Origin: CADEEN01 sp963706685
GTDB taxonomy: Bacteria; Pseudomonadota; Gammaproteobacteria; Burkholderiales; Burkholderiaceae_C
Assembly: GCA_963706685.1 (NCBI GenBank)
Contig: CAVPMY010000010.1
Location: forward strand, 62,001-126,000
Direction of reading: 5' to 3'
Length of the DNA stretch: 64,000 nucleotides
The position numbers were made by a program, and so were the translations under genes. Position 1 is the first letter of the stretch. Every line of letters begins with the position of its first letter. Shown piece after piece: positions 8,928-18,711 of this stretch. A model generated the notes under the pieces. The model was given only the letters and a program-made list of their open reading frames with translations, made no database searches and had not been told where the DNA came from.

Positions 8928-11481
8928 TCACTGGCCCGTGGTTCCCAATGCAAGACGATACGCCTCCTCGACTGCAAGTGATGAACCCATGCGCTTGCAC
9001 ATCTCGATGTCGCTCTGGTTTGCGCTCGCCGCCATGCATCGCACTGCCAGGTCGCGTGCACGCAGCTCCGACGGGTCTGGCGCGTCGACCCCGTGCGCGT
9101 CGAAGGCTGCATCGCCGTAGCCGAGCAACTGCGCCGCGGCCGCCATGCGACCCTCCTGTGCGGCAAGCAAGGCCGCGGTGGCGGCGTAGCGGGCGCCGAG
9201 GTCGTAGCGAACGATCAGCGGCGCGGCCTTCTCGAGCGCCTCGCGGGCGGCGGATGGTTGCGAATCGAAGAGCAACGCGGTTGCCAGGCTGCCCAGCGCG
9301 AACATGTAGAACAGCTTGTCGCGCAGCGGCGCCATGCGCTGCGCCAACTCGCGGTAGCTCTCGATCGCCTCGTCGAAGGCGCCCATGATCAGCGCAATGT
9401 CGGCGACGTTGGCCTGCATCGCGTTGCACCACCGAAAGGCACCGCAGCTTGCCGCCAGATCGCGTGACACTTCGTAGTCGCAGCGCGCCTCGGCATAGCG
9501 CCCGGCCAGGCGATGCGCCCGCGCGCTGGCGTTGGGCAGCAGCAGTCGCATCCGCGGCGGCCAGTCCGGGCGCGTGATGCGCCGCAGCTCGTCCAAGGCG
9601 TCAACCTGCTGCGGCGCGGACAAGGCGGCGCACGGCGCGACGGTCATCAGCGCCGCTGCCAGGGTGCCCGGATCGTCGGCATCGCGCAGCAATTCGACTG
9701 CCCGCACCGCTGCCTCGGCTGACTCTGTCGGACGTGAATTGATCAGTACGCCTGCCAGGCCATACCACAGACGGCCGGCCGCGCGCGGTGGCGTGGCCGC
9801 GCTGAGTTGCGCGATGGCAGCCTCGCAATGAAGCAGTGCCTCCGGCTGCAGAGCCAGTTCGAGCCACAGCGGCCGCGAGTCGCCGGCGAGCACGATCGCC
9901 AGTTGCGGATCGTTGCGCAGGCTCCACGTCAATGCGGCACGCAGGTTGTCGAGGTCGGGTTCGAAGCGAGGCAGCCAGTCCAGGTCGGACAGGTGCCAGA
10001 ACTCGTCGTGCATGCGTGAGACCAGCCGCGCCATGGCGCGGGCATGCCGGCCGAGCAGCGATGTCGTCTCAGCGGACTCGGCGAGCTTTTCCAGCGCGAA
10101 GGCGCGGGTGGTTTCGAGCAGACGCAGGCGCGGGAACTTGCCGCCTTCGGCGACGACCATCGACTTGTCCACCAGTGCGCCCAGATGATCGAGCACGCTC
10201 CAGGCGTCGATCGTCTCGTCTGCAGCGACTTCCTGCGCGATCTCGACTGCAAAACTGCCCGCGAACACGCCAAGGCGCCGGAAGACTGCCTGCTCGTCGG
10301 TTGACAACAGGCCGTGGCTGAAGGCCAGTGCCGCGCGCAGTGTCTGGTGGCGCCGCAGGACAAACCGCGAGCCACCCGTGAGGATCTGCAAGCGCTCGTC
10401 GAGGCGCTCGCGAAGGCCGTCGATGCCAAGCAGCGGGACGCGTGCCGCGGCGAGTTCCAGCGCCAACGGGATGCCATCGAGCCGCACGCAGATTTCGGCA
10501 ACGGCCGCGGCGTTGCTCGCCGTCAGCGCGAATCCTGGCGTGGCGGCCTGCGCGCGGCCGACGAACAGCTGCACCGCGCTGCTGGCTTGCACGTCGGCCA
10601 GCGCTGGGCGTGCGGGCACCGGCAAGGTACCCAGCCGATAGACATGTTCCGCCGCGGTCTTCAACGGTTCCTGGCTCGTGAGCAGGATCCGCACCTGGGG
10701 TGCTGTCTGGCTGATGGCGTCCACCATCGCCGCCACTGCTTCGAGCAGGTGCTCGCAGTTGTCGAGCATGCAGCAGCAGCGATTGCGCGCGCAACGTGTG
10801 CGCAATCGACCGGATTGCAGCCTCACCATGGGACGGGGGCAAGTCCAGCGCGCGGATCGTCTCGGTGGCAACCAGCTCGCCGTCGGACAGCGCCGCCAGC
10901 TCCACCAGCCATACGCCGTCTTCGTAGGCGTTTCGCAGTTGGTCCGCGACGGCCTGCGCCAACCGCGTCTTGCCGATACCCGCGGCGCCAACGATCGATA
11001 CGACGCGGTGCTCGTCGAGCAGCGCGCGCACGTGCGCGAGGTCTGCAATCCGACCGTAGAGTGGCGGCAGGAGTTCGGGCAGGTTGTTCTTGCTCGGCGT
11101 CGCCTCCGCTTGGCCCGGTGCCGCCAGTGGCGCGGCAGCCGCGGCAGCAGACGGCAGCTTCGAGACCTGCTCGCTCAGCGCCGCCGTGAAGCGATAACCG
11201 CGCCCTGGAATGGTCGCGATGGCCTGCGGCCCGAGCAGTTTGCGCAAGCTGCTGATCTGCACCTGCAGGTTGTTCTCCTCGACCACCAGACCGGGCCAGA
11301 CGAACTCCAGCAGTTCGTTCTTGCTGACCGTGCGGTCGCGGTGCTCGATCAGCGCCACCAACACGTCGAAGGCACGCGCACCCAGCTTGGCCGGCTCGCC
11401 CCCGACCAGCAACTGGCGCTCGGCGCGGCGGACCACGCAGGCATCGAAGCGCAGTTCAGCGGGCGAGGCAATCGCAGTCAT
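8928..11481 (-). CDS. Winged-helix/NTPase/TPR transcriptional regulator, one frameshift
   Basis: About 850 residues after correcting one extra base near 10775, in a CTG run. The start is an ATG preceded by AGGAGGAAG. Residues about 8-100 are an OmpR/ToxR-type winged helix (LLEFVWPGLVVEENNLQVQISSLRKLLG, IATIPGRGYRF). Then comes an AP/NB-ARC-type NTPase with Walker A GAAGIGKTRLAQA, Walker B-like LLLMLDNCEHLLEA after the shift, and RLDGIPLALELAAARV. The C-terminal half is helical repeat (TPR-like). The same architecture, intact, is at 51081-53498. Such proteins are one-component, STAND-type regulators with an unknown ligand. The divergent neighbour is a 50-residue membrane protein. Confidence 0.85.
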
Positions 11482-11624
11482 TGCAGCTTCCTCCTGGACG
11501 CTTTGTACCAGCGCGGACGGCCTTTCAGGCATGGATTCAGAACACTTAAGGGCAGACCCAAAGACCTGAGGGGGTTTCAGGAAAACAGTTCAGAACCCAA
11601 TCCACCGCCGCAAGGAGACCTGCC

Positions 11625-11777
11625 ATGTACAAGACCAGCTGGATCGTCCGCCTGATGGCTTTCAGCGCCTCAGCCGCTGTCACGCTCATGATCGTGACGG
11701 TGTTGGCCGAATACGGTTTGCCGGCCGACGGCACCACGCGCTTGCTGGCCCAGGCGAGGCTGGCCGTGGTGAAGTGA
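11625..11777 (+). CDS. 50-residue single-span membrane protein
   Basis: Short frame with a good ribosome-binding site (CAAGGAGACC, 5 bases before the ATG). It begins MYKTSWIVRLMAFSASAAV and continues TLMIVTVLAEYGLP, one hydrophobic segment flanked by positive charges on the N side, then a short tail to a TGA. It is divergent from the large winged-helix regulator, separated by 143 bases containing a small inverted repeat (CCTGA-N7-TCAGG, about 11567-11583). No family recognised. Position suggests it may be a target of that regulator. Confidence 0.55.
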   Translation: MYKTSWIVRLMAFSASAAVTLMIVTVLAEYGLPADGTTRLLAQARLAVVK

Positions 11778-11973
11778 ATCGCCCGCGCCGGACAGTCTCC
11801 CGGCCCTGCTCGGCGGCCCGGTCTTCCGCGGGCAAGCGGCACGCCTGCTGGACTTTGCTGTGCAGCCCTCGCCGACCGGCTTGCAAACGTGGGGGTCACG
11901 CGGTGTTGGGTCTTGCAGCGGCCAAGGCCAACGCCGATATTTTCCTGCCATCAGCGGCAGCTGGGAGCAAGCC

Positions 11974-13716
11974 ATGGCACGCAGACATCGACCGGGTTCA
12001 TCCAGCGGTTCGTCGGACACGCTGTGGCGCATCCACCAGATCGGCGGTGCCGATCTGGCCCTGCGCTATGCGCAATTGCGCGACGAGGCGCGTGCTCGCG
12101 CCGAGCGTGAAGCCACGCCACCGGCCGAGCCGCCACCGCCTGCGCCGGCCACGTTGCCCTCACCTGCGGTGCCCAACGACATCGCAGGTCTGTTCGGCGT
12201 GCTGCGCCAGGAATTCGAGCGCGCCAAGCCGACGCTCGAACCCGATCGCAGTGCCGGCCTCGACGACTTCATGGGTCGGCTGGGCGGCTTGGTCGATGCA
12301 TCGCGCAGCGGCAGCGGCAGCGGCACGCGCAGCCTGGCCGATATCCTGGGTGATCGCAGCAAGATCGACGGCCTGATGGCCGAGTTCCTGCCGCGCGTCG
12401 CCCACCCGACGCTGCGCGGCCCCGGCGCCAAGCCCGGCACGGCCGCCGCGCGCTTGATGACCGACCTGCAGGCGCTGAAACTCTATGCCGGTCAGAGCGG
12501 CACGCAGCGCAACGCCGGCGCCGGGGCGATGGAAGCGGCGATGGATTTGTTTGCGCGCATCGCACGCCTGACGACGCGGCTCAGCGAAGCCGGTGACGAC
12601 AGCGACGCGCTGCTGCGCATCGAGCGCGACGAAGCGCGCGGCCTGGCGGCCGAAGTCTTCGCCTTCGCGCGCCGCCGCCACCTGCTGTTGGCGCAGCCGG
12701 TGTGGGGCAGCGGCAACATGGCCCGCCACGCCAACAACGTATTCTTCTCGGGCCCCGACAGCAGCTACCGCGCGCTCGACGGGATGGTCTGGTCGCGGGC
12801 CTTGAAGCTGGCCAAAGCCGATCCGAACGGCGCCGATTTCGCGACCCAGCGCTGGCGCGACTTGTGCGCGGCCAACGTCGCGGTGTTCGATCTGGCCGAT
12901 CTGCACCCGCAGGTTTTCTACGAACTCGGCATGGCCTTGGCCAGCGGCATCCAACTGGTATTGATCGCGCCCGAGGCCACCGAGTTGCCCTTCGACATCG
13001 CGCAGAACGTGGCCCGCTACGACCGTCCGTCCGCGCTGAAGACCCTGCTGCGCGACGAGATCGATGCTGCGATGTACCGGCTGCAGGCTGCCGACAGCCA
13101 GAGCAGCCTGCCGGCCACCCTGGCCGCTGCCGGCTCGCTGTTGGCCCAGGGCGAAAACCTGTTCGCCCGCCACGCGGTCGCTGCAATGCGCCAGGCCGGC
13201 GACAACGCTGCGCAGTTCCTGGCCGCCGTGCAGGCCTTCAACGGCGCGCTCGGCGCCAACGCCCACGAGATCCTGCACACGCGCTGGCCCGGCAGCTACC
13301 CCGATGCCATGCCGCGGCGCTGGTTCGCGGTGATGCCGTTCCGCCCCGGCGCGAATCGCGCGCACGAAGGCTTGCAACGCATGCTGGCCCGGCTCGACCC
13401 TTTGCTGCTGCCGATCCGCGGTGACGAGGCCGAAGGCCAGCAGATCATCCACTCGATCTGGGACGAGATCTGCCGCGCCAGGCTGGTCAGCGTTGACCTG
13501 ACGGAGTTGAACCCCAACGTCTGCCTCGAGCTGGGCATCGCGCACACGCTCGGCCGGCCGACGGTGCTGATGGCCGAACGGGGCACCGAGCGCCTGTTGA
13601 AGGCCCGCCTGCCCGGCGTGGCCAAGTGGCGCTGCCACGGCTACGACAATGATGATCCGAGCGCGAGCGCGAGCCTGAGAACCGCATTGAAAGCAGCCCT
13701 TCGCGAAGCCGCTTGA
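11974..13716 (+). CDS. Protein with two nucleoside 2-deoxyribosyltransferase/TIR-like domains
   Basis: 580 residues from an ATG with GGGAG upstream. The N-terminal third is helical and Pro/Ala-rich with no recognised domain. Two similar Rossmann-like segments follow. The first, residues about 250-350, has WRDLCAANVAVFDLADLHP then QVFYELGMALASG and PFDIAQNVARYD. The second, about 445-560, has WDEICRARLVSVDLTELNP then NVCLELGIAHTLGRPTVLM. The 'D-L-x-x-x-x-P-x-V-x-x-E-L-G-x-A' signature is that of nucleoside deoxyribosyltransferase-like domains, whose glutamate attacks an N-glycosidic bond; the same fold class includes NAD-cleaving effectors. Both glutamates are kept. It is followed after 118 bases by a coiled-coil membrane protein. 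Function unknown; a nucleotide or NAD hydrolase in signalling or defence is inference. Confidence 0.7.
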   Translation: MARRHRPGSSSGSSDTLWRIHQIGGADLALRYAQLRDEARARAEREATPPAEPPPPAPATLPSPAVPNDIAGLFGVLRQEFERAKPTLEPDRSAGLDDFMGRLGGLVDASRSGSGSGTRSLADILGDRSKIDGLMAEFLPRVAHPTLRGPGAKPGTAAARLMTDLQALKLYAGQSGTQRNAGAGAMEAAMDLFARIARLTTRLSEAGDDSDALLRIERDEARGLAAEVFAFARRRHLLLAQPVWGSGNMARHANNVFFSGPDSSYRALDGMVWSRALKLAKADPNGADFATQRWRDLCAANVAVFDLADLHPQVFYELGMALASGIQLVLIAPEATELPFDIAQNVARYDRPSALKTLLRDEIDAAMYRLQAADSQSSLPATLAAAGSLLAQGENLFARHAVAAMRQAGDNAAQFLAAVQAFNGALGANAHEILHTRWPGSYPDAMPRRWFAVMPFRPGANRAHEGLQRMLARLDPLLLPIRGDEAEGQQIIHSIWDEICRARLVSVDLTELNPNVCLELGIAHTLGRPTVLMAERGTERLLKARLPGVAKWRCHGYDNDDPSASASLRTALKAALREAA

Positions 13717-13834
13717 AGCGCCCACGGACCCCTGCTGTCGGCCAACCGCGAACGGCGCAGGCGGGCGGCACCGAGCAAGGGCATGGACATGCGGCTATGG
13801 TGTTCAGTGAACACAAGGTGAAGGAGCGGCAGAC

Positions 13835-14245
13835 ATGCCCATCGGCTGGATGACGGTGTTGAAACTCGTGCCCTGGGGCGACGTGATCAAGAACGCGCCG
13901 GTGATCGCCGACGGTGCCAAGAAACTCTGGGACACCGTGGGCCGTAAGCCGGCTGCAGCGCAAGAGCCCGCATCCACCGGCACCGACCTGACCCCGACGA
14001 CGACTGCCGACGGTTTGCCGGAGCTGCAGGATCGGCTGGCCGAAGCCGAGGCCTCGGTCGCGCTGCTGCACGAGCAGATGCAGGCCTCGTCCACCCTCAT
14101 CAAGGCGCTCGCCGAGCAGAACACCGAGCTCGTGCGCCGGGTGGAGATCCACCGCGTGCGCACCTGGTGGCTGGCGGGGCTGGTGGTGGTATTTGGCGCC
14201 ATCGCGGGGCTGAACCTGGCGGTGACCTTGTCGGGTGGGAGCTAG
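13835..14245 (+). CDS. Coiled-coil protein with C-terminal transmembrane anchor
   Basis: 136 residues from an ATG with AAGGAG upstream. The N-terminal part (VPWGDVIKNAPVIADGAKKLWDTVG) is amphipathic. Residues about 60-105 (LPELQDRLAEAEASVALLHE and onward) are predicted coiled coil, and residues about 108-132 form one transmembrane helix (WWLAGLVVVFGAIAGLNLAV). A soluble coiled coil anchored by its C-terminus suggests a scaffold or membrane tether. It sits just downstream of the double deoxyribosyltransferase-like gene on the same strand, possibly a partner. No characterised family recognised. Confidence 0.75.
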   Translation: MPIGWMTVLKLVPWGDVIKNAPVIADGAKKLWDTVGRKPAAAQEPASTGTDLTPTTTADGLPELQDRLAEAEASVALLHEQMQASSTLIKALAEQNTELVRRVEIHRVRTWWLAGLVVVFGAIAGLNLAVTLSGGS

Positions 14246-14381
14246 CTAGCGGGGTGATGCGATGGCACCAGCCATTGCCGGCAACGCGACCCCGTCTGCG
14301 ATGCAGGCCGCACCCGACAGGTGCCGCGCAGGGTCGCCCTCGCCCAGCAGTTTGTCGCTGATCGGCGCCGCGAACAGATGA

Positions 14382-15901
14382 TCAGCGAACCGCCTTGTCC
14401 TGGGCGGCCAGCACGTCGAGCGCGATGCGGTGAACCTCTTTCACCAGCAAAACCAGATCGGCGCGCGTGGTCCGGTGGTTGGTGATGTTGACGCGAATCG
14501 CGTTGCGGCCGTTGACGAGGGTGGTCGACGGGGCAGCAATGCCTTCGAGTTGCAGCCGGATCACGATTTCGTCGTTCAAGGCATCGACCGCAGCGGCCTC
14601 CAGCGCAGGTGGTGCGGTATGGCGGAAGCAGCAGATGTTCATCGCCACCGGTGCCACCACCTCCATGTGCGCATGGGCGGACACCAGATCCGCCAGGTAG
14701 CGGGCCTGGTCGCAGTTCTGCGTGATCAGGGCACCGAACTTGTCGGTGCCGTGCTCGGCGATCTGTGACCACACCTTGAGTGCCCGGAAACCGCGCGACA
14801 GCTCCGGCCCGTATTCCACCGGCCAGGGGTTGCCCGCGGCCAGTCCGCGCTCGGCGCCTTTCAGGTATTCCGGACGCTCGGAGAACGCGCGCCGCTGCGC
14901 CTCCTCCGATCGCATCAGGATGAAGCCGGCGTCATAGTTGACGTGCAGCCATTTGTGGAAATCGAAAGCCAGCGAATCGGCGCGCTTGATGCCCGTCAAC
15001 CTCGGGCGCAGGCGCTCGCTGAGCACGCCGAAGGCGCCGAACGCGCCATCGATGTGGAACCAGAGTCGTTCTGCCTGGGCGATGTCGGCCAGGGTGTCCA
15101 GGTCGTCGATGGCGCCCACATTGACGGCACCGGCCGTGCCGATGACGGCAAACGGCGTCAGACCCGCCGCGCGGTCCTTCGCGATGGCCGATCGCAGCGC
15201 GTCGGTGTCGATCTCGAAGCGATCGTTGACGGCAATCTTGCGCAGCGCGTCGGAGCCCAGCCCCAGGATGTCGAAAGCGCGCGCCACGCACGAATGGGTT
15301 TGCGCCGAGGTGTAGCCGACCAGTGGCCCGCGCCCGGTGTTGTGCAGGCCGTGCTTGCGGCTGCTGAAGTCGAAGCAGCGGTCGCGCGCGGCTTTCAACG
15401 CGATGATGGTGGCCACCGAGGTGCCGCTGACGATCAGGCCGCTGGCCGCCTGCAGGAAACTCGAACAACTCCCGGCACCAGTCCACCACCTGCTTTTCGA
15501 CGTACATCGCGCCGTGGTCGCGCCCGCCCAGGTTGGCGTTGATCGCCGCAGCGACGATTTCGGCGATCAGGTTGCCCGGCGTTCCCGAACCGTGCACCCA
15601 GCCGAAGAAGCGCGGATGGGTATTGCCGACACCGTAGGGCAGCAGAGCCTGCATGCGCGCCTGCGTCGCCTCGGCGCCGATGCCGCGCTTGGGCAGCGGG
15701 CCCTGGAACTGCGCCTTCATGTCGGGCGGAAATGCCGTCCAGACACGTCCCTCGCGGTTGGTTTCGCATCTTGTCGATGGCCGCATCCAGCATCTGGTGG
15801 GCCTGTTGACTGAAGGCGACCCAGTCGCTCGGGTCCAGCGTTTGTTCTTGCACCTGGGCAGCGCCCAGTGTCTGGCTCAAGGGGTCGTCTGTCGGATTCA
15901 T
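14382..15901 (-). pseudogene. PLP-dependent (aromatic amino acid type) decarboxylase, two frameshifts
   Basis: Starts at the ATG at 15901 (MNPTDDPLSQTLGAAQ). Single extra bases near 15770 and 15450 must be removed to read through; the corrected length is about 505 residues. Group II decarboxylase features are clear: GNTHPRFFGWVHGSGTPGNL near the N-terminus, SGTSVATIIALKAARD, TAGAVNVGAIDDL, WFHIDGAFGAF with the cofactor Asp, and DFHKWLHVNYD with the PLP-binding Lys. This family decarboxylates aromatic or acidic amino acids; the substrate cannot be told. It is the distal member of a minus-strand set with the DegT and HisD-like genes, 43 bases after the DegT stop. Motifs are intact, so sequencing error is a strong alternative to real inactivation. 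Confidence 0.75.
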
Positions 15902-15944
15902 GAGGATCGAGCAATAGGCGGTTGACGGCGGCGGGGTCGCGGTG

Positions 15945-17209
15945 TCAGGCAGAGGCCGCGGCATGGCCATCGGCTTGTCGCGCGATGCCGGCCGCGACCC
16001 GGACGATCTGGCCGATGAGCTGGCAGTCCTGCGCCGTCAACGACAACGGCGTGCGCAGGTCGAGCAGGTGGTTCATGACCTGCATCGACTGTGGCATCGG
16101 CGCCTGCTCGGTGAGGTAGTGCCAATGTCTGAAGTTGCTGGTGAAGGCCACCGGCTTGGGCAAGCCGAACCATTTGATGTACAGGCCACGCAGGTCGCAC
16201 TCGACGACGAAGCGCTCGATCTGCGCGGGCGGCAGATCCAGCGAGAACTGGATCGAACTCGGGCACGAAGTCCTCTCTGCGGATCGCGCGCCGGCAAGGA
16301 CACGCCAGGGGCCGTGGCCAGCTCGCGCGCCAGGTCGGCGTAGATGCGGTTCCAGCGTTCGCCGCGTTCGGGCAGCAAGGCCAGTTGCGGTCGCAGCAGT
16401 GCCGCCGCCAGGTTGGACATGCGCATGCTGAAGTTGGGCGTGACATAGCGCCAGCGCTCGAACACCTCGGCCGCCGGGCGCAGGATGTGCTGGTCGTACA
16501 TCATGTAGCAGCCCGACATCAGGATGACCTGCGCAGCCACGTCGTCGTCGTCGGTGACCAGCAGGCCGCCTTCGCCCGAATTGATGTGTTTGTAGGTCTG
16601 GCTGCTGTAGCAGCCGATGCGGCCCCAGGTGCCGGTGTGGCGGCCGTCCCAGCGCGCACCCATGGTGTGGGCGCAGTCTTCCACCAGCGCGACGCCGTGG
16701 CGGTCACAGATCTCGCGCACGGCGCCCAGGTCGGTGATGTGGCCACGCATGTGCGACAGCAGGAAGACCTTGGCACCGCTGTGCGCCGCCTTGCGCTCCA
16801 GGTCTTGCAGGTCGGTGGTGTAGTCGGCGGTGGTTTCCACCAGCACCGGCTGGGCGCCGGCGTGGGCGATGGCGCCGGGCACGGGTGCCAGCGTGAAGCT
16901 GCTGGTGAGCACCTTGTCGCCGGGCTTCACGCCCAGCGCCTTCAGCGCCAGGAACATCGCCGCGCCGCACGAGCTCACCGCCACGCAATATTTGCTGCCC
17001 ACGTAGGCCGCGTATTCCTGCTCCAGCAAGGACGGCTCGGGGTAGCCCGAGCCCTGTTCGCCGTAGCGGTGCAGACGGCCGCTGCGCATCAGCGCAACGG
17101 CCCGTTCGATCGCCGATTCGGGAATCGGCTCGGACTCGCTCAGGTCCTTGCCGAACCACAGGCCGTCGGCGGCGCGCGGGCTGCGTGACGGCGTTGGTGC
17201 TGGTCTCAC
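15945..17209 (-). pseudogene. DegT/DnrJ/EryC1-family aminotransferase, two frameshifts
   Basis: Begins at a GTG at 17209 (VRPAPTPSRSPRAADGLWFG). Single extra bases near 16280 and 16265 break the frame; corrected, it is about 420 residues and ends IVRVAAGIARQADGHAAASA. Family features include VAVSSCGAAMFLALKALGVKPG, VLTSSFTLAPVPGAI, VALVEDCAHTMGA and the PLP Lys in YSSQTYKHINSGEGG. The C-terminal part after the shifts (SSIQFSLDLPPAQIERFVVE, YIKWFGLPKPVAFTSNF) is typical and undamaged. DegT enzymes aminate keto-sugars or related ketones. Only 48 bases separate it from the HisD-like gene, so one operon is likely; the joint substrate is unknown. Confidence 0.75.
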
Positions 17210-17257
17210 GGGATCCGTGGCGCAGCGGTGCAGCTGGCGTGCGTTGTCATGGCCGAC

Positions 17258-18586
17258 TCAGCGCTGATGGCCTTGCAGCGTGCCCAGTTCGAACTGCTCT
17301 TGCGGGAAGTATTTCTTCAGGCGGATGTCGCCGGTGCGGGCGTGGCCTTCCATGCCTTCCAGGCGCGAAATGCGCGCCGCCACCTGGCCCGACTTCGCGG
17401 CTGGCCGCGCGGTTCAGGCGCTGCTAGGTCACGGTCTTGATGAACTTGCCCACGCTCAGGCCGCCCGAATAGCGCGCCGCGCCGCGGGTCGGCAGGATGT
17501 GGTTGGGGCCGGCGCATTTGTCGCCGTAGGCCACGGTGGTTTCTTCGCCCAGGAACAGCGAGCCGTAGTTGGTCAGGCGCTGCCAGCCACCAGTCGAGGT
17601 CGGCGGCCAGCACCTGCAGGTGTTCGGGCGCATAGCGGTCGCTGATTTCGCAGATTTCTTCGCGGGTCGAGGCAAAGACCACCTCGCCGTAGTCGCGCCA
17701 GGCGGCCGTGGCCGCCGAGCGGGCCGGCTCGGGCAAGGCCGGCGATCACGCGCGGCATGATCTCGATCACCTTGCTGCCCCAGCTCGCGCGAGGTGGTGA
17801 TACAGCCACACCGGGGAGTCCGGGCCGTGTTCGGCCTGGCCGGCCAGATCGGCGGCCACGATTTCCACGTCGGCGTTGTCGTCGGCGATCACGGCCGATT
17901 CGGTCGGGCCGGCCACCACGTCGATGCCGATGCTGCCGAACAGCGTGCGCTTGGCTTCGGCCACGAAGCGGTTGCCCGGGCCGACGATGATGTCGGCAGG
18001 CTGGCCGGTGTACAGCCCGTAGGCCATGGCCGCGATCGCCTGCACGCCGCCGAGCGCCAGCACGGTGTCGGCGCCGCACAGCTGCATGGTGTACAGGATG
18101 GCCGGGTTCACGCCGGCTTCCTTGTGGGCCGGGCGAGGTGGCGACGATGTTGGGCACGCCGGCCACTTTGGCGGTGCACACGCTCATGATGGCGCGAGGC
18201 CGCGTGGGCGTAGCGACCGCCCGGCACATAGCAGCCGGCGGTGTTGGCCGGAATCAGCTTCTGCCCGGCCACCAGGCCGCTCATCAGCTCGACCTCGAAT
18301 TCGGCCAGCGAGTCGCGCTGGCGCTGCGCGAAATCGCGCACCCGCTGGTGGGCAAAGGCGATGTCGTCGCGCACGCCTGGCCGGGACGGCCTTGGCCGCG
18401 GCGGCGAAGTCGCTCTCGTCGAGCACGATCTTGCCGTGGTAGCCGTCCAGATCGCGGGCATAGCGCTCCACCGCTTCGCGGCCCTTCGCGCTTGATCTCG
18501 GCCAGCATGCGCTGCACCGTCTCGCCGGTGGCGGTGTCGATGGTCTCGGTGGGCGGGTTGGCCTTCTTCAGGTATTCGGTGGTCAT
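17258..18586 (-). pseudogene. Histidinol dehydrogenase-family (HpsN-like) dehydrogenase with nine indels and one stop
   Basis: The reading frame can be rebuilt from the ATG at 18586 (MTTEYLKKANPP) to a TGA at 17258, giving about 439 residues. It requires removing nine single extra bases (near 18481, 18376, 18194, 18129, 17800, 17778, 17734, 17581, 17388) and reading through one TAG at 17424-17426 where Tyr is expected. Motifs survive: IPANTAGCYVPGGRYAHAAS, GADTVLALGGVQAIAAMAYG, IIVGPGNRFVAEAKR, GPTESAVIADD, DLAGQAEHGPDSPVWL, YAPEHLQV and GPNHILPT. The AMAYGLYTGQPADIIVGPGN region resembles sulfopropanediol dehydrogenase (HpsN) more than biosynthetic HisD, and no other his gene is nearby. This is NAD-dependent oxidation of an alcohol to a carboxylate by family inference. 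Confidence 0.72.
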
Positions 18587-18711
18587 GAGCGGCTCCGTGG
18601 CGGTGTGGGTGAATGCCTGGATGCTATGCCTGTGCACCTGTCCGCGGTTAGAGCCATAATGATCTTTGTTTGGTGCCAGAACAGGACGCATCCACCGTCG
18701 ACAGGACAACC
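18587..18711. promoter_or_regulatory. Divergent promoter region with ACAGGAC direct repeats
   Basis: The 125-base gap separates the HisD-like operon from the MocR-type regulator. It contains two copies of ACAGGAC at 18681-18687 and 18701-18707, 20 bases apart, and an inverted related CCTGTCC at 18637-18643. A CATAAT at 18655-18660 could be a -10 element. MocR-type regulators usually bind direct repeats next to their own gene, so these are operator candidates. Confidence 0.35.

Noticed and set aside
11778..11973. GC-rich inverted repeats (GCCCGCG...CGCGGGC) after the 50-residue membrane gene as a structured RNA
   Set aside because: Arms are only seven bases with a long interval in GC-rich DNA, so chance pairing is likely.
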